This document shows, piece by piece, positions 8,601 to 20,265 of a stretch of 52,478 nucleotides of DNA. The stretch spans positions 1 through 52,478 of the forward strand of contig CAJXBA010000006.1 of NCBI GenBank assembly GCA_913050185.1, in the 5' to 3' direction. Made by a program: the position numbers and the translations under genes. Under the pieces are notes generated by a model. The model had not been told where the DNA came from and searched no databases. It was given only the letters and a program-made list of their open reading frames with translations. Source of the DNA: an uncultured Pelagibacteraceae bacterium. GTDB taxonomy: Bacteria; Pseudomonadota; Alphaproteobacteria; Pelagibacterales; Pelagibacteraceae. Each line of letters starts with the position of its first letter. Within the stretch, counting starts at the first letter, position 1.

Positions 8601-9770
8601 ATATTAGAGAGAAATATTAAAGCTAGAGCTCAAGAAATAATAAGCAATCAAAAATTAAATAATAATTTTATGAAGTTTAATTCTGGCGATATGATTACCG
8701 AAGAAGTTCTTGATCAATTGAATATAAATGATTATTGGAAAATGGTTTTTAAATCAAAGCAAACAAACGATGATCTTACAATTATTAAAGAACAATACCT
8801 AAAAGTAAAACAAGATATAAAAAAAAGATTTCAAGACAAGATAGAAAAAATTCAACAAGGGGACGAACTTTTACCCAATGTATTAAAAATGGTAAAAGTT
8901 TTTGTTGCAGTAAAGAGAAGCCTTAAACCTGGTGATAAAATGGCTGGAAGACACGGTAACAAAGGAGTAATAAGCAAGATTGTTCCTGCAGAGGATATGC
9001 CTTATATGGAGAATGGCAAATCTGTTGATGTCGTTTTAAATCCCTTAGGTGTTCCAAGTAGAATGAACGTTGGGCAAATTTTGGAAACACACCTTGGTTG
9101 GGCTTGTTCTGAATTGGGAGAAAAGATTAACAAACTTATAAAGCTAAATAAGAATATTGAAAAAAGAAATAATTCAATTCATGAAATTTTAAAAAAAATA
9201 TATGGTAGCGGAGTATATGACGAAAAAATCAAATCATTAAATAAAAAAGAATTTGAAGAATTGACTAATAATCTGTCAATAGGAATACCAGTTTCCACTC
9301 CTGTTTTTGATGGAGCATCTGTGGACGATGTTACTGACTTACTCAAATTAGCTTCATTACCTGATACTGGCCAAACTATTTTATGGGATGGAAGAACAGG
9401 AGAACAGTTTGACCGTAAAGTTACGGTGGGAACTATTTATATACTCAAACTTCACCACTTGGTGGAGGATAAAATTCATGCGCGATCAACTGGTCCTTAT
9501 AGCTTAGTAACTCAACAACCATTGGGCGGGAAAGCTCAGCTTGGTGGTCAAAGATTCGGAGAAATGGAAGTTTGGGCATTAGAAGCTTATGGAGCTTCAT
9601 ATACTCTGCAAGAAATATTAACAGTAAAATCCGATGATGTTGCAGGCAGGACTAAGGTTTATGAAACAATAGTTAAGGGTGGCGATAAATTTGAATCTGG
9701 TGTACCAGAATCGTTTAACGTTTTAGTTAAAGAAATCAAGTCTTTGGGTTTAAATATTGAAATTAATTAA
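5679..9770 (+). CDS. rpoB: DNA-directed RNA polymerase beta subunit
   Basis: The beta subunit of RNA polymerase forms one jaw of the active-centre cleft. It has 1363 residues, close to other proteobacterial RpoB. The rifampicin-pocket stretch [20 protein letters not shown] is present near residue 520 with the Asp, His and Ser of the sensitive form; one position has Thr where E. coli has Asn. The conserved [35 protein letters not shown] and the C-terminal [20 protein letters not shown], which packs against beta', are all intact. It lies 52 bases after rplL and 6 before rpoC. Confidence 0.99.
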   Translation: MQLSFTEKKSIRKSFGKLGESLSIPDLIEVQKRSYNQFLSSKKNSDVNRLKGLEKVFKHIFPIDEMSDKATLEFLSYRLEKPKFDVEECRQRDLTYASALKPTLRLVVYDIDQENNTKQILSAKEQEVYMGEIPLMTSSGTFVVNGVERVVVNQMHRSPGVFFDHDKGKTHASGKLLFNCRVIPNRGSWLDFEYDVKDILYFRIDRKKKLPITTLLYALGYSRTEILDLFYDFKTFKYDNESSKWRTKFNPNDYKRPIKLKYDVIDSDNKKVLKKGSKINFVIANKMHDEGLKDIFVSSDFFLGAYVKENLLDPATDEVLLKSGSPITQENFDKIRELNINALKIVDVDPINKGPYLIDTLNIDKNDSKESAINDIYKVLRPGEPPTFDVAKTIFNNLFFTSERYDLSDVGRVKLNSKLNLECNNEISILRNDDIIAIIKHMLELRDGKREIDDIDHLGNRRVRSVGELVENQFRIGLLRMERVVKEKMSTLLEIETSMPQDLINPRPITAAMKDFFATSQLSQFMDQTNPLSEITHKRRVSALGPGGLTRERAGFEVRDVHPTHYGRICPIETPEGPNIGLINSLATYSRVNKYGFIESPYRKVIDGKVTNNIEYLSASAEANFTIATANSLINKDGYFTEELVSCRKSLNFVLSKPEMIEYVDVSPKQLVSVAASLIPFLENDDANRALMGSNMMRQAVPLVKPESPLVGTGIERDVAIDSGVAIIAKRDGIVDKIDGKRIVVKATETDLSKSGVDIYNLLKFQKSNQNTCINQRPLVKIGDLIKKGDIIADGPATKLGELALGRNVTVAFMPWLGYNFEDSILISERCVTDDVFTSIHIEEYESMARDTKLGTEDITRDIPNTSEELLRNLDESGVVYIGAEVKAGDILVGKVTPKGDTISNPEEKLLRSIFGEKATDVKDTSLKMPPGSNGIVIDVRVFNRHGIEKDERSMAIERAEIESDQEDKVVEEEILERNIKARAQEIISNQKLNNNFMKFNSGDMITEEVLDQLNINDYWKMVFKSKQTNDDLTIIKEQYLKVKQDIKKRFQDKIEKIQQGDELLPNVLKMVKVFVAVKRSLKPGDKMAGRHGNKGVISKIVPAEDMPYMENGKSVDVVLNPLGVPSRMNVGQILETHLGWACSELGEKINKLIKLNKNIEKRNNSIHEILKKIYGSGVYDEKIKSLNKKEFEELTNNLSIGIPVSTPVFDGASVDDVTDLLKLASLPDTGQTILWDGRTGEQFDRKVTVGTIYILKLHHLVEDKIHARSTGPYSLVTQQPLGGKAQLGGQRFGEMEVWALEAYGASYTLQEILTVKSDDVAGRTKVYETIVKGGDKFESGVPESFNVLVKEIKSLGLNIEIN

Positions 9771-9776
9771 TTATTT

Positions 9777-12700
9777 ATGAAACAAGATATAACCAAGTTA
9801 TTCGGAAACATAGCGGCAGAAAAAAAGTTTGATAGAATAAAAATTACTTTAGCGGGTCCTGACAAAATAAAATCTTGGTCATATGGTGAAATAAAAAAGC
9901 CCGAAACTATTAATTACAGAACTTTCAAACCTGAGAGGGATGGCTTATTCTGTTCAAGAATTTTTGGACCAGTTAAAGATTATGAATGCTTATGTGGAAA
10001 ATACAAAAGAATGAAATTTAGAGGAATCATTTGTGAAAAATGTGGAGTTGAGGTTACAAAGACGAATGTGAGAAGAGACAGAATGGGTCATATAGAATTG
10101 GCATGTCCTGTTGCCCATATATGGTTCTTAAAATCACTTCCTAGCAGAATATCATTGGCTGTCGACATGAAACTTAAAGATGTAGAAAAGGTTTTATATT
10201 TTGAAAGTTTTATGGTTATTGAGCCTGGCCTTACAAAACTTACCAAAAGACAACTTCTTTCGGAGGAGCAATATCTAAAAGCACAAGAGGAATATGGAGA
10301 AGATGCTTTCGAAGCTAACATTGGAGCAGAAGCCATAAGAAAATTGCTAATACAACTAGATCTAAAAGCAGAAAAAGAAAAATTAAGATCATTATTAACT
10401 GAAATCAAATCTAAAGTTGCAGAAGAAAGAACTATAAAGAGATTAAAATTAATAGAATCTTTTATAGATTCAGGAAATAAACCTGAATGGATGATTTTGA
10501 CAAGCATTCCAGTTATTCCTCCTGACCTTAGACCTCTGGTTCCTCTTGATGGTGGTAGATTTGCTTCTTCGGATTTAAACGATTTATATCGGAGAGTAAT
10601 TAATAGAAATAATAGGTTAAAAAGATTAATTGATTTAAAGGCACCAGACATAATTGTACGAAACGAAAAAAGAATGCTTCAAGAATCTGTCGACGCTTTA
10701 TTTGATAATGGACGAAGAGGTAGGGTTATAACAGGTCCCGGTAAACGTCCATTAAAATCTTTGGCTGAAATGTTAAAAGGTAAACAAGGACGATTCAGAC
10801 AAAATTTGTTAGGCAAACGAGTCGATTATTCTGGTAGATCTGTAATAGTAGCAGGTCCAGAATTGAAACTTCATCAGTGTGGCCTTCCAAAAAAAATGGC
10901 TTTGGAATTATTTAAGCCTTTTCTGTATGCGAAATTGGATAAACTAGGATTAGCTACGACAATTAAACAAGCCAAGAGATTAGTTGAAAAAGAAAAGACC
11001 GAAGTTTGGGATGCTTTGGAGGCAATTGTAAGGGAACATCCGGTTATACTAAACAGAGCACCAACACTCCACAGACTTGGTGTACAAGCTTTTGAAGCCA
11101 AGCTGATAGAAGGTAATGCGATAGAATTACATCCATTAGTATGTGCCGCTTTCAATGCTGATTTTGATGGTGATCAAATGGCCGTGCATGTTCCTTTGAG
11201 TTTAGAAGCTCGGATAGAGGCTCGTGTGCTGATGATGTCTACAAATAATATATTAAGCCCATCTAACGGCAAACCAATAATCGTGCCAAGCCAGGATATG
11301 GTTTTAGGAATTTATTATCTTTCACAAGCAACCGAAGAACAAAAAAAAGACAAATCACAAGGTTATTTCAGCAACGTAGCCGAGATAGAACAAGCATTGG
11401 AAAATAAAAACATCAGTATACATTCGAATGTAATTTGCAGGTACGAAACAGTTGATGAAAAAGATAATAAAATTGTAGAAAAATATAATAGTACAGCGGG
11501 AAGGTTTATTTTATCTAGCGTTTTACCAAAACATCACAAAATCAAATTTTCATTAATTGACAGAATTTTATCAAAAAAAGATATTTCTGAAATTATTGAT
11601 ATTGTTTTTCGTTATTGTGGACAAAAAGAAACAGTTATTTTTTGTGACAGAATTAAATCTTTAGGCTTTAAACATGCATTTAAAGCTGGAATTTCTTTTG
11701 GCAAAGATGATTTAATTATTCCAAAAACAAAACAAAAACTTGTAAATGACACAAAAAAACAAATTGAAGATTATGAGAGACAATATTCTGAAGGCTTAAT
11801 TACCAGAGGAGAAAAATATAATAAAGTGGTGGATGTGTGGTCTAAATGTACAGACTTAGTTGCAAATGAAATGATGAAAGAAATTTCTTCAGCAACTAAG
11901 GTAGATTCAAATGGACGAATCGAAACAAATTCAGTTTTTATGATGGCAAATTCCGGAGCAAGAGGTTCTGCTGCACAAATGAAACAATTAGCTGGAATGC
12001 GAGGACTTATTGCAAAACCTTCAGGTGATATTATAGAGACACCAATTATAGCAAATTTTAAAGAAGGTTTAACCGCGCTTGAGTATTTTAATTCAACACA
12101 TGGTGCCAGGAAAGGATTGGCTGATACAGCTTTAAAGACTGCTAATTCAGGTTATTTAACCAGACGTCTTTGTGATGTAGCTCAAGATATTTCTATCACT
12201 AAAAGAAATTGTGACTGTAAAACAAAAAATTTTATTTCTATGTCTGAAATTATTGAAGGGGGTAATGTTATAGTAAGTTTAGCGGAGCGGGTTTTAGGAA
12301 GGGTTGCGGGTGAAGATGTCAAAAGTCCAACCGATGGTGAAATAATAGTTAAAAAAAATGAAATGATTGATGAGAAAGCGTGTGAAAAAATAGATTTAGC
12401 GGGCGTAAAGTCCATTAATGTTTATTCTGTACTAACTTGTGAATCCAAGGAAGGTGTTTGCGCATTTTCTTATGGAAGAGATCTTTCTAGGGGTAAGCTA
12501 GTTAATATAGGAGAAGCGATTGGAATGATAGCCGCTCAGTCAATTGGTGAACCCGGAACTCAACTTACGATGAGAACTTTCCACGTTGGAGGTACGGCAC
12601 AACTTAAAAAAGACTCTTCGGTGATCGCTCACTCAGATGGAATACTAAAAATAATAAATAAAAATTTAATTGAAGATTCAGGAAAAAATAAGATTATAAT

Positions 12701-13952
12701 GGGAAGGAATACTCAATTATCTATAGAAGACGAAAATGGTAGACAACTTGCAATTTATAAAGAAGTTCCTTATGGAGCTAAACTCTTTTGTGATAATAAT
12801 GAAAAAATTCGAAAAGGTAAAAAAATCTGTGAATGGGATCCAAATACAATACCTGTGATTGCTGAAAAAAACGGAATTGCAAGTTATATGGATTTGGTTG
12901 AGGGCATTTCTCTAGATGAGACTGTGGATGAAGCTACAGGTATATCTACAAAGGAAGTTAAAGACTGGCGATCACAGTCTAAGAACACTGAATTAAAACC
13001 AAGAATTACTTTAAGAGATGAAAAAGGCAATGTTATTAAAAAAGCCGATGATAACGAAGCTAGATATTATTTAGGTCCCGACTCAATTTTATCAGTAAAC
13101 GATGGTCAACGAGTTCGTGCTGGTGATGTTTTGGCTAGACTACCCAAAGGGACTTCAAAAACTAAAGATATTACAGGAGGATTACCAAGAGTCGCAGAAT
13201 TATTTGAAGGCAGAAGACCAAAAGATAGTGCAATTATAGCAGAAAATGATGGCACGATTGAATTTGGTAAAGAGTTAAGAGGAAAGCTTAAGGTGTCAAT
13301 CGTGACTACTCAAGGAACATCATCTTCATATTTTATTCCCAAAGGGAAACATATTAATTTTAACCAAGGTGAGAAAATAAAGAAGGGTGAATATCTTTTA
13401 GATGGTGGTCCCGCACCTCATGATATTTTAAGAATATTAGGACTTGGTGCTTTAACAGATTACTTTGTTAATGAGGTTCAAGAAGTTTATCGACTACAAG
13501 GTGTAGTTATTAATGATAAACACATAGAAACTATACTACGACAAATGCTCAAAAAGGTAGAAATTAAAAAAAGCGGTGATTCAAAATATTTATTAGGTGA
13601 AATAATTGATAAAAGTGATCTGGAGGATGCTAATGAAAGTTTAAAAAAAGCGGGAAAAAAAACTGCTGAGGCAGAAAGAATTTTGTTAGGTATAACCAAA
13701 GCATCACTGCAAACAAAATCATTCATATCCGCAGCTTCATTTCAAGAAACAACTAGAGTTTTAACTGATGCAGCGATAAAGGGCAAAGTCGATTCACTTC
13801 ATGGATTAAAGGAAAATGTTATAGTTGGTCGTCTTATACCTGCGGGCACAGGATCTACAAAAATCAAGTGGCAAAAAATTGCTGACTCTAAAGATGAAGC
13901 AATGATCAAGACGCTTGATGAAAACGTTGAAAAATCTCTTCCCATTACATAA
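9777..13952 (+). CDS. rpoC: DNA-directed RNA polymerase beta' subunit
   Basis: The beta' subunit carries the catalytic magnesium loop NADFDGD at residues 460-466. It has 1391 residues. The first zinc site (CLCGKYK...CEKCG) keeps all four cysteines. In the second zinc site, cysteines equivalent to E. coli 814, 888 and 895 are present, but the fourth, 898, is a serine (TCT at 12468-12470, in [10 protein letters not shown]). A spare cysteine sits at 812. The trigger-loop region [20 protein letters not shown] is intact. It is followed by the first sizeable gap (207 bases) in the block. Confidence 0.98.
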   Translation: MKQDITKLFGNIAAEKKFDRIKITLAGPDKIKSWSYGEIKKPETINYRTFKPERDGLFCSRIFGPVKDYECLCGKYKRMKFRGIICEKCGVEVTKTNVRRDRMGHIELACPVAHIWFLKSLPSRISLAVDMKLKDVEKVLYFESFMVIEPGLTKLTKRQLLSEEQYLKAQEEYGEDAFEANIGAEAIRKLLIQLDLKAEKEKLRSLLTEIKSKVAEERTIKRLKLIESFIDSGNKPEWMILTSIPVIPPDLRPLVPLDGGRFASSDLNDLYRRVINRNNRLKRLIDLKAPDIIVRNEKRMLQESVDALFDNGRRGRVITGPGKRPLKSLAEMLKGKQGRFRQNLLGKRVDYSGRSVIVAGPELKLHQCGLPKKMALELFKPFLYAKLDKLGLATTIKQAKRLVEKEKTEVWDALEAIVREHPVILNRAPTLHRLGVQAFEAKLIEGNAIELHPLVCAAFNADFDGDQMAVHVPLSLEARIEARVLMMSTNNILSPSNGKPIIVPSQDMVLGIYYLSQATEEQKKDKSQGYFSNVAEIEQALENKNISIHSNVICRYETVDEKDNKIVEKYNSTAGRFILSSVLPKHHKIKFSLIDRILSKKDISEIIDIVFRYCGQKETVIFCDRIKSLGFKHAFKAGISFGKDDLIIPKTKQKLVNDTKKQIEDYERQYSEGLITRGEKYNKVVDVWSKCTDLVANEMMKEISSATKVDSNGRIETNSVFMMANSGARGSAAQMKQLAGMRGLIAKPSGDIIETPIIANFKEGLTALEYFNSTHGARKGLADTALKTANSGYLTRRLCDVAQDISITKRNCDCKTKNFISMSEIIEGGNVIVSLAERVLGRVAGEDVKSPTDGEIIVKKNEMIDEKACEKIDLAGVKSINVYSVLTCESKEGVCAFSYGRDLSRGKLVNIGEAIGMIAAQSIGEPGTQLTMRTFHVGGTAQLKKDSSVIAHSDGILKIINKNLIEDSGKNKIIMGRNTQLSIEDENGRQLAIYKEVPYGAKLFCDNNEKIRKGKKICEWDPNTIPVIAEKNGIASYMDLVEGISLDETVDEATGISTKEVKDWRSQSKNTELKPRITLRDEKGNVIKKADDNEARYYLGPDSILSVNDGQRVRAGDVLARLPKGTSKTKDITGGLPRVAELFEGRRPKDSAIIAENDGTIEFGKELRGKLKVSIVTTQGTSSSYFIPKGKHINFNQGEKIKKGEYLLDGGPAPHDILRILGLGALTDYFVNEVQEVYRLQGVVINDKHIETILRQMLKKVEIKKSGDSKYLLGEIIDKSDLEDANESLKKAGKKTAEAERILLGITKASLQTKSFISAASFQETTRVLTDAAIKGKVDSLHGLKENVIVGRLIPAGTGSTKIKWQKIADSKDEAMIKTLDENVEKSLPIT

Positions 13953-14159
13953 AAAAGTATCATTAATAGGTGTTTTTTTCTTCTTTTTGTTCCTAATTTT
14001 AAACGAGTTCAGTGTTGACTTTTAAGATTTCAATTAGTAGTTTAGCGCAATTTTGATGGTTGGAAGTGAGGTGGTATTGACCTTAAACACTAACTGAAAA
14101 ATTGAATTTTATTTAAATAGAATATCTCATTTTTCCTTCATCATTAAGAAAAAAAAATT
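13953..14159 (+). promoter_or_regulatory. rpoC-rpsL intergenic leader
   Basis: This is the longest gap in the ribosomal block (207 bases). A T-run (about 13973-13980) follows the rpoC stop, but without a convincing hairpin. TTGACT at 14015-14020 and TTGACC at 14077-14082 are -35-like, but neither has a good -10 at the right distance. TTCAGTGTT (14008-14016) can pair with AACA plus CTGAA (14086-14098, 4-base bulge), enclosing about 70 bases. This may be a folded leader for the rpsL-rpsG-fusA unit. No small gene was found. Confidence 0.35.
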
Positions 14160-14531
14160 ATGCCGACTATTAATCAATTGATCAAAAGATCAAGATTGAA
14201 ACAAAAGGTAAGGAATAAGGTTCCAGCTTTAGAACATTCTCCTCAAAAAAGAGGCGTTTGCACCAAAGTTTATACAACTACACCTAAAAAACCGAATTCA
14301 GCTCTTAGAAAAGTTGCAAGAGTTAGACTTTCCAATGGTCATGAGGTTACATGCTATATCCCTGGTGAGGGTCACAATTTGCAAGAACATTCTGTTGTTT
14401 TGATAAGGGGTGGTCGAGTGAAGGATTTGCCAGGAGTTCGCTATCATATATTGAGAGGAAATTTAGATACACAAGGAGTGAACGCTAGGAAACAACAAAG
14501 ATCCAAATATGGAGCAAAAAAACCTAAATAA
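14160..14531 (+). CDS. rpsL: 30S ribosomal protein S12
   Basis: S12 sits at the decoding centre and controls fidelity. It has 123 residues. The segment [18 protein letters not shown] keeps the lysine whose change gives streptomycin resistance in other bacteria. [13 protein letters not shown] contains the aspartate that RimO methylthiolates in E. coli. It is first in the str group, 9 bases before rpsG. Confidence 0.98.
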   Translation: MPTINQLIKRSRLKQKVRNKVPALEHSPQKRGVCTKVYTTTPKKPNSALRKVARVRLSNGHEVTCYIPGEGHNLQEHSVVLIRGGRVKDLPGVRYHILRGNLDTQGVNARKQQRSKYGAKKPK

Positions 14532-14540
14532 TTAAATTTT

Positions 14541-15011
14541 ATGTCAAGAAAGAACAGAGCATCTAGAAGAACAATTTATCCAGATCCGAATTACAAATCA
14601 ACAACTTTGTCAAAGTTTGTTAATTTTATGATGTTTGATGGAAAAAAAACAACCGCTGAAAAAATTATTTATACAGCATTTGCACAAATTAAGAACAAAA
14701 CAAAAGAAGATCCAATAAAAATTTTTAACGAAGCTGTAAATAATATTCGCCCAAATCTTGAGGTTCGATCTAGAAGAGTAGGCGGAGCTACATATCAAGT
14801 TCCAGTAGAAGTAAAAACATCAAGATCACAAACTTTAGCATTAAGATGGCTGCTAGACGCTTCAAGAAAAAGAAAAAACAAGAATATGTCAGATAGATTA
14901 TTTAATGAACTTATGGATGCTTATCAAAAAAAAGGTAGTGCAATTAAAAAAAGAGAAGAAACTCATAGAATGGCAGAGTCAAACAAAGCTTTTGCTCATT
15001 ATAGGTGGTAA
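14541..15011 (+). CDS. rpsG: 30S ribosomal protein S7
   Basis: S7 nucleates assembly of the 30S head and contacts E-site tRNA. It has 156 residues, the standard length, with [17 protein letters not shown] and the C-terminal [15 protein letters not shown]. It ends 2 bases before the fusA start, suggesting coupled translation. Confidence 0.98.
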   Translation: MSRKNRASRRTIYPDPNYKSTTLSKFVNFMMFDGKKTTAEKIIYTAFAQIKNKTKEDPIKIFNEAVNNIRPNLEVRSRRVGGATYQVPVEVKTSRSQTLALRWLLDASRKRKNKNMSDRLFNELMDAYQKKGSAIKKREETHRMAESNKAFAHYRW

Positions 15012-15013
15012 TA

Positions 15014-17089
15014 ATGGCCAGAACTCATAAATTAGAAAAGTACAGAAATATTGGCATCATGGCACATATTGATGCAGGAAAAACAACAACAACTGAGAGA
15101 ATACTATACTATACTGGCAAGAGTCATAAAATTGGTGAAGTCCATGATGGTGCAGCGACCATGGATTGGATGGAACAGGAACAAGAACGAGGAATTACAA
15201 TTACATCAGCAGCTACTACGTGTTTTTGGAAAGAACACAGAATAAATATTATTGATACACCAGGGCACGTTGATTTTACTATAGAAGTTGAAAGGTCATT
15301 AAAAGTATTGGATGGTGCCGTAGCTGTATTTGACGGCGTCGCTGGTGTTGAACCACAATCAGAAACAGTATGGAGACAAGCTGACAAATATAAAGTTCCA
15401 CGTATTTGTTTTGTAAATAAATTAGATAGAACAGGTGCGAATTTTTTTATGTGCGTAGATATGATTAAAGATAGACTTGGAGCAAAACCACTAGTAATGC
15501 AGTTACCGATTGGTATAGAGGCTTCATTCAAAGGGGTAGTTGATTTGATCAAAATGAAAGCTATTTTGTGGAAAGAAGAAAAGTTGGGAGCGGAATTTGA
15601 ATACACTGAAGTGCCTTCAGATTTAAAAGCACAAGCAGAAAAATATAGAAAAGAATTAGTTGAAACTGCAGTAGAACAGGATGAAAAATTGATGGATGAT
15701 TATTTAAATGGAAAAAATATATCAGAAGATGATCTTATATCTTGTGTTAGAAAGGGTTGCTTAAAATTCAATTTTGTTCCAGTGTTGACAGGATCTGCTT
15801 TTAAAAATAAGGGTGTTCAACCATTGTTAGATGCAGTTGTTGATTTTTTACCAAGCCCCATAGACATTGGTTCTATCAAAGGAACCAAACCTGATTCTAA
15901 AGATGAGATAGAGAGAAAATTTGATGATAAGGAACCTTTTTCATCTTTAGCATTTAAAGTTGCTACTGACCCTTATGTAGGAACTCTAACATTTATAAGA
16001 ATATATTCTGGTACACTAAAAACTGCTACTGGAATTTATAATACTACTAAAGACAAAGAAGAAAGAGTTGGAAGAATGTTATTAATGCATGCTAACAGCA
16101 GAGAAGACGTTAAAGAAGCTAACACAGGCGATATTGTGGCTTTAGCTGGGTTAAAATATACAATAACAGGCCATACGTTATCTGATGAAGATAATCCTGT
16201 AATTTTAGAACCTATGGAATTTCCAGATCCAGTTCTAGAAATTGCGGTTGAACCGAAAACCAAAGCAGATCAAGAAAAAATGGGAGAAGCTTTAGGAAGA
16301 TTAGCAAGGGAAGACCCGTCTTTTAGAGTGGCATCAGATGAAGAATCTGGTCAAACAATAATTAAAGGTATGGGGGAATTACATTTAGATATTATTGTTG
16401 ATAGAATGAAAAGAGAATTTAAGGTTGAAGCTAATATCGGAGCTCCGCAAGTTGCTTACAGAGAGACAATCTTAAAATCTGTAGAAAATACTTATATACA
16501 CAAAAAACAAAGTGGTGGAGCAGGACAATTTGCAAAAGTTGAATTGAGTGTTGAGCCTTTACCTCCAGGAAAAGGAAGAGAAGTTGAAAATAAAATCAAA
16601 GGCGGATCCATTCCAAAAGAATTTATTCCGGGAGTTGAAAAAGGAATTGAAAGTGTAGCAGACAGCGGAATATTAGCTGGATTTCCTTTAATAGATTACA
16701 AAGTTATTATTCTTGATGGACTACATCATGATGTAGACTCGAGTGTTTTAGCATTTGAAATTGCATCTAGACATTGTTTTAAAGAGGCATGTACTAAAGC
16801 TACTCTTAAACTACTTGAACCAATGATGAGAGTAGAAGTCGTAACACCAGAAGATTATATGGGAGATGTTATTGGTGATCTTAATAGCAGGCGAGGTCAG
16901 GTTTCGACAACCGATAAGAGGGGTAACGCAACCGTTATAAGTGCAATGGTGCCTTTGGCAAACATGTTTGGTTACATAAATAATCTTAGGTCTATGTCAC
17001 AAGGAAGGGCCTCTTATTCAATGTTTTTTGATCATTATGAAAAAGTACCTCAGAATGTTCAAGACGAAGTGACAAAAAAATTAGCATAA
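15014..17089 (+). CDS. fusA: Translation elongation factor G
   Basis: EF-G drives translocation and, with ribosome recycling factor, splits ribosomes. It has 691 residues. The P-loop [27 protein letters not shown] and NKLDR form the G domain; domains II to V follow with [10 protein letters not shown] and RREFKVEA-like segments and the C-terminal [16 protein letters not shown]. The ATG at 15014 gives the usual N-terminus [20 protein letters not shown]; a GTG nine bases earlier lies within rpsG. It is followed after only 4 bases by rpsJ, where most bacteria have a tuf gene. Confidence 0.98.
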   Translation: MARTHKLEKYRNIGIMAHIDAGKTTTTERILYYTGKSHKIGEVHDGAATMDWMEQEQERGITITSAATTCFWKEHRINIIDTPGHVDFTIEVERSLKVLDGAVAVFDGVAGVEPQSETVWRQADKYKVPRICFVNKLDRTGANFFMCVDMIKDRLGAKPLVMQLPIGIEASFKGVVDLIKMKAILWKEEKLGAEFEYTEVPSDLKAQAEKYRKELVETAVEQDEKLMDDYLNGKNISEDDLISCVRKGCLKFNFVPVLTGSAFKNKGVQPLLDAVVDFLPSPIDIGSIKGTKPDSKDEIERKFDDKEPFSSLAFKVATDPYVGTLTFIRIYSGTLKTATGIYNTTKDKEERVGRMLLMHANSREDVKEANTGDIVALAGLKYTITGHTLSDEDNPVILEPMEFPDPVLEIAVEPKTKADQEKMGEALGRLAREDPSFRVASDEESGQTIIKGMGELHLDIIVDRMKREFKVEANIGAPQVAYRETILKSVENTYIHKKQSGGAGQFAKVELSVEPLPPGKGREVENKIKGGSIPKEFIPGVEKGIESVADSGILAGFPLIDYKVIILDGLHHDVDSSVLAFEIASRHCFKEACTKATLKLLEPMMRVEVVTPEDYMGDVIGDLNSRRGQVSTTDKRGNATVISAMVPLANMFGYINNLRSMSQGRASYSMFFDHYEKVPQNVQDEVTKKLA

Positions 17090-17093
17090 CAAT

Positions 17094-17402
17094 ATGGATA
17101 AACAAAATATAAGAATTCATTTAAAGGCCTACGACAATAAAATTTTGGATGTTACAACGGTTGAGATAATTAACACAGCTAAAAGGACGGGAGCACAAGT
17201 TAAAGGACCAATTCCTTTGCCAACAAAAAAAGAAATTTTTACAGTCTTAAGATCTCCTCATATAGACAAAAAAAGTCGAGAGCAATTTGAAACACGTACT
17301 CACAAAAGATTAATAGATATATTAGAACCAACACCCCAAACTGTCGAGGCTCTCATGAAATTGGATCTGGCTTCGGGTGTTGATATAGAAATAAAACTGT
17401 AG
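17094..17402 (+). CDS. rpsJ: 30S ribosomal protein S10
   Basis: S10 is part of the 30S head and the NusE partner in antitermination complexes. It has 102 residues. [13 protein letters not shown] starts the domain and [19 protein letters not shown] forms the loop. It opens the S10 operon, 4 bases after fusA, so str and S10 are fused without tuf or a leader long enough for L4-type autoregulation. Confidence 0.97.
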   Translation: MDKQNIRIHLKAYDNKILDVTTVEIINTAKRTGAQVKGPIPLPTKKEIFTVLRSPHIDKKSREQFETRTHKRLIDILEPTPQTVEALMKLDLASGVDIEIKL

Positions 17403-17410
17403 GCTATTTT

Positions 17411-18130
17411 ATGACGATTGGATTAATAGGAAAAAAAATTGGAATGACAAGAGAGTTTTTTGATTCAGGAACTTCAATACCTGTGACAGTACTATTTGTT
17501 GAAAAAGGAAGAATAATAGATGTCATTAAAAAGGAACAAAGGGGCTATGATGCTATAAGAGTTGGATTTGGTAAAATTAAAAATTCTAAACTAACAAAAC
17601 AAATGAGAGGTGTTTTTTCTAAAAAAAAAACTGAACCAAAAAAATTTTTGAAAGAATTTAGAGTAGATAATATTTCTGAATTTAAAGAAGGAAACGAAAT
17701 AGGATTGGAACTTTTTAAAGATCAAAAATTTGTTGATGTCAGCGCAAAAACTATAGGAAAAGGTTTTGCAGGTGTTATGAAAAGATATAATTTTTCTGGT
17801 GGAAGAGCATCACATGGAGTTTCAGTATCTCATAGAGCGCATGGATCTACCGGCCAAAATCAAGATCCAGGCAAGGTATTTAAAGGAAAAAAGATGGCTG
17901 GCCACATGGGTGACAAGATGAGAACTATTCAAAATCTTGAAATAATTAAATCCGAACAAGAGAGTAGCCTAATATTTATAAAAGGATCTATTCCTGGATC
18001 AAAAAACTCTTATGTACTAATTCAAAAACCTTCAAAAAAAATTGAAAGAAAAACTACTTTAGAAAAGACTAATAGAATTGTTACCAAAGATAGCAAAAAA
18101 GAACAAAAGACAGAGAATATAAAAAAATGA
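17411..18130 (+). CDS. rplC: 50S ribosomal protein L3
   Basis: L3 nucleates 50S assembly and reaches the peptidyl transferase centre. It has 239 residues. GSTGQNQDPGKVFKGKKMAG, the peptidyl-transferase loop, is intact and includes the glutamine methylated in E. coli. The last 30 or so residues form a Lys/Glu/Thr-rich tail (KKIERKTTLEKTNRIVTK onward) beyond the usual end of about 210. It overlaps rplD by four bases (ATGA). Confidence 0.97.
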   Translation: MTIGLIGKKIGMTREFFDSGTSIPVTVLFVEKGRIIDVIKKEQRGYDAIRVGFGKIKNSKLTKQMRGVFSKKKTEPKKFLKEFRVDNISEFKEGNEIGLELFKDQKFVDVSAKTIGKGFAGVMKRYNFSGGRASHGVSVSHRAHGSTGQNQDPGKVFKGKKMAGHMGDKMRTIQNLEIIKSEQESSLIFIKGSIPGSKNSYVLIQKPSKKIERKTTLEKTNRIVTKDSKKEQKTENIKK

Positions 18131-18753
18131 AATTACAAGTGATTAACATAGAAGCAAAAAAAAGTGACAATATTGAATTATCTGATAAGATTTTTTCGGT
18201 CGATCCAAATAAAAACGTAATTCAATCCGTCATTGATTGGCAACTTAGTCGATTTAAATCAAGGACAGCTAAAACTAAACAAAGAAATGAAGTGATTGGC
18301 TCAACAGCAAAAATATATGCACAAAAAGGAACTGGAGGAGCAAGACATTCAAGTAGAAAGGCACCGATATTTGTTGGCGGTGGTGTAGCTCACGGACCTA
18401 AAGGATCGGTATATAAAATTAAGAAGATTAATAAAAAAATTAAAAAAATTGGTTTAGTGCATGCGCTATCTCAAAAATACAAATCAAATTCACTTTTTGT
18501 AATTGAAGATTTTAAAAAAGAGATTGAAAAAACTAAATTATTTAATCAATTTTTAGAAAAAAACAAATTAAAAAATTCACTTATTATCTTAGATAAAAAC
18601 TCAAAAATAAAAATAATCAAATCAGTAAGAAATATTCCTAATTTAAAAATTATTGAACAAGAAGGAGTTAATATTTACGATCTTTTAAAATATAAAAATG
18701 TCATATTTACCATTACATCAATTAAAACTTTACAAGATAGACTTTCAAAATGA
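18127..18753 (+). CDS. rplD: 50S ribosomal protein L4
   Basis: L4 lines the exit tunnel. It has 208 residues. The long tunnel loop QKGTGGARHSSRKAPIFVGG is present. The stretch around residues 95-150 is unusually lysine-rich, which fits the AT-rich codon bias. ATGA overlaps join it to rplC and rplW. Confidence 0.97.
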   Translation: MKLQVINIEAKKSDNIELSDKIFSVDPNKNVIQSVIDWQLSRFKSRTAKTKQRNEVIGSTAKIYAQKGTGGARHSSRKAPIFVGGGVAHGPKGSVYKIKKINKKIKKIGLVHALSQKYKSNSLFVIEDFKKEIEKTKLFNQFLEKNKLKNSLIILDKNSKIKIIKSVRNIPNLKIIEQEGVNIYDLLKYKNVIFTITSIKTLQDRLSK

Positions 18754-19043
18754 AAAAATTTAATTTATTAGATACGATTATTTCTCCAAATATTACCGAA
18801 AAGGCAACTTCCTTATCAGAATTTAATAAATTAGTTTTCAAAGTAAACAGAAATGCTACCAAAAATTCTATTAAACGGAGTGTTGAGAAAATATTTAAGG
18901 TTAATGTTATCAAAATAAATACAATCAACTCAAAGGGAAAGAGAAAGTTGGTTCAAGGCAAAAAGTCATTTAAGTCAGGATATAAGAAAGCAATAGTAAC
19001 GTTGAAAAAGGGGCAAAGCATTGACTTGGCTACAGGAATTTAA
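18750..19043 (+). CDS. rplW: 50S ribosomal protein L23
   Basis: L23 sits at the tunnel exit, where trigger factor and SRP dock. It has 97 residues. The signature IISPNITEKATSL and the VNVIKINTINSKGKRKL hairpin are present. Its start overlaps the rplD stop by four bases. Confidence 0.96.
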   Translation: MKKFNLLDTIISPNITEKATSLSEFNKLVFKVNRNATKNSIKRSVEKIFKVNVIKINTINSKGKRKLVQGKKSFKSGYKKAIVTLKKGQSIDLATGI

Positions 19044-19047
19044 CATT

Positions 19048-19878
19048 ATGTCATTAAAAACTTTTAAATCATACACAAAATCTACGAGAGGAACTGTTTT
19101 AGTCGACCGAAAGAACCTATGGAAAGGAAAACCACTCAAGACATTATCTTTTGGAAAAACCTCAACAGGTGGACGAAATAATTTAGGAAGAATTACTTCA
19201 AGAAGCAAGGGAGCTGGACATAAAAATAAATATAGATTTGTAGATTTTTATAGGAAAAAAGATGATTTAAAAGCAAAAATTGAAAGAATTGAATATGATC
19301 CAAATCGCTCAGCATATCTAGCCTTGATAAAATATGAAGATGGAATAACGAATTATATTCTTGCACCAAATCAAATTGAAATTGGAGACGAGATTGTTTC
19401 GGGAAGAAATAAAGAAATTAATATTGGAAATTGTATGCCATTATCCGATATTCCTGCTGGCACCGATATACATAACATTGAGTTAGCGCCAAACTCTGGG
19501 GGTAAACTTGTTCGTTCGGCTGGTTCATCGGCTCAAATTTCAGGAACTGATGAAAATTATTGTATTGTTAAACTTGCATCAGGCGAGGTAAGAAAAGTAA
19601 TTAATTCAGCTAGAGCAACCATTGGATCTATATCAAATAGCGATCATCAAAATGTCAAAATTGGTAAAGCTGGAAGAAATAGATGGAAAGGCAAGAGACC
19701 TTCCGTAAGAGGCGTTGCTAAGAATCCTGTTGATCATCCTCATGGAGGCGGAGAAGGAAAAACATCTGGAGGAAGAAGTCCAGTCTCTCCGTGGGGACAA
19801 TCAGCAAAAGGCTTAAAAACTCGAAAAAATAAAATGACAAATAAATATATAATAATGAGAAGAAAAAAAAGAGATTAA
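19048..19878 (+). CDS. rplB: 50S ribosomal protein L2
   Basis: L2 is essential for subunit joining and the peptidyl transferase centre. It has 276 residues. NPVDHPHGGGEGKTSGGRSP, with the key histidine, is conserved. The ATG at 19048 gives MSLKTFKSYTKSTRG, matching the family start (ALKTFxPxTP); an opening at 19021 lies inside rplW and is rejected. It follows rplW by 4 bases. Confidence 0.98.
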   Translation: MSLKTFKSYTKSTRGTVLVDRKNLWKGKPLKTLSFGKTSTGGRNNLGRITSRSKGAGHKNKYRFVDFYRKKDDLKAKIERIEYDPNRSAYLALIKYEDGITNYILAPNQIEIGDEIVSGRNKEINIGNCMPLSDIPAGTDIHNIELAPNSGGKLVRSAGSSAQISGTDENYCIVKLASGEVRKVINSARATIGSISNSDHQNVKIGKAGRNRWKGKRPSVRGVAKNPVDHPHGGGEGKTSGGRSPVSPWGQSAKGLKTRKNKMTNKYIIMRRKKRD

Positions 19879-19881
19879 TTT

Positions 19882-20265
19882 ATGTCTAGACCTATATGGA
19901 AAGGTCCATTTGTGGATCCTAGTTTAATTAAAAAAGTTGAAAAATTAAAGGGCCAAACTAACAAAATTCCTATTAAAACTTGGTCAAGAAAATCAACAAT
20001 TATACCAGAATTTGTTGGTCATAGTTTCTTGATACACAATGGAAAAAAATTTATACCTATAAGAATTTCTGAGGAAATGGTAGGTCACAAATTAGGTGAA
20101 TTTTCCCCTACGAGACAATTTTCTGGACATACTCCAGCGGATAAAAAAGCCGCTCAAGAAAAAGCAGCAACTGCTACTGTTGTAAGGTCAGCGGGCCCTG
20201 CCGCTTCCTCTGCAATACCAAAAAATATAAAAGCTAAAGAAGGTTCTAGTGATGCAAAAAAATAA
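19882..20265 (+). CDS. rpsS: 30S ribosomal protein S19 with C-terminal extension
   Basis: S19 is in the 30S head near the A-site tRNA and bridges to S13. The core ([19 protein letters not shown] to [10 protein letters not shown]) matches the usual protein of about 92 residues. It then continues for about 35 residues as an Ala/Ser/Lys-rich, low-complexity tail ending in SSDAKK, 127 in all. The tail overlaps rplV by 14 bases. Confidence 0.96.
   Translation: MSRPIWKGPFVDPSLIKKVEKLKGQTNKIPIKTWSRKSTIIPEFVGHSFLIHNGKKFIPIRISEEMVGHKLGEFSPTRQFSGHTPADKKAAQEKAATATVVRSAGPAASSAIPKNIKAKEGSSDAKK

Noticed and set aside
10088-10651. Minus-strand 187-residue frame inside rpoC
   Set aside because: It is antisense to conserved beta' sequence, with no ribosome binding site and no recognisable domain.
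13973-13990. Rho-independent terminator after rpoC
   Set aside because: There is a T-run, but the bases before it do not form a stable stem.
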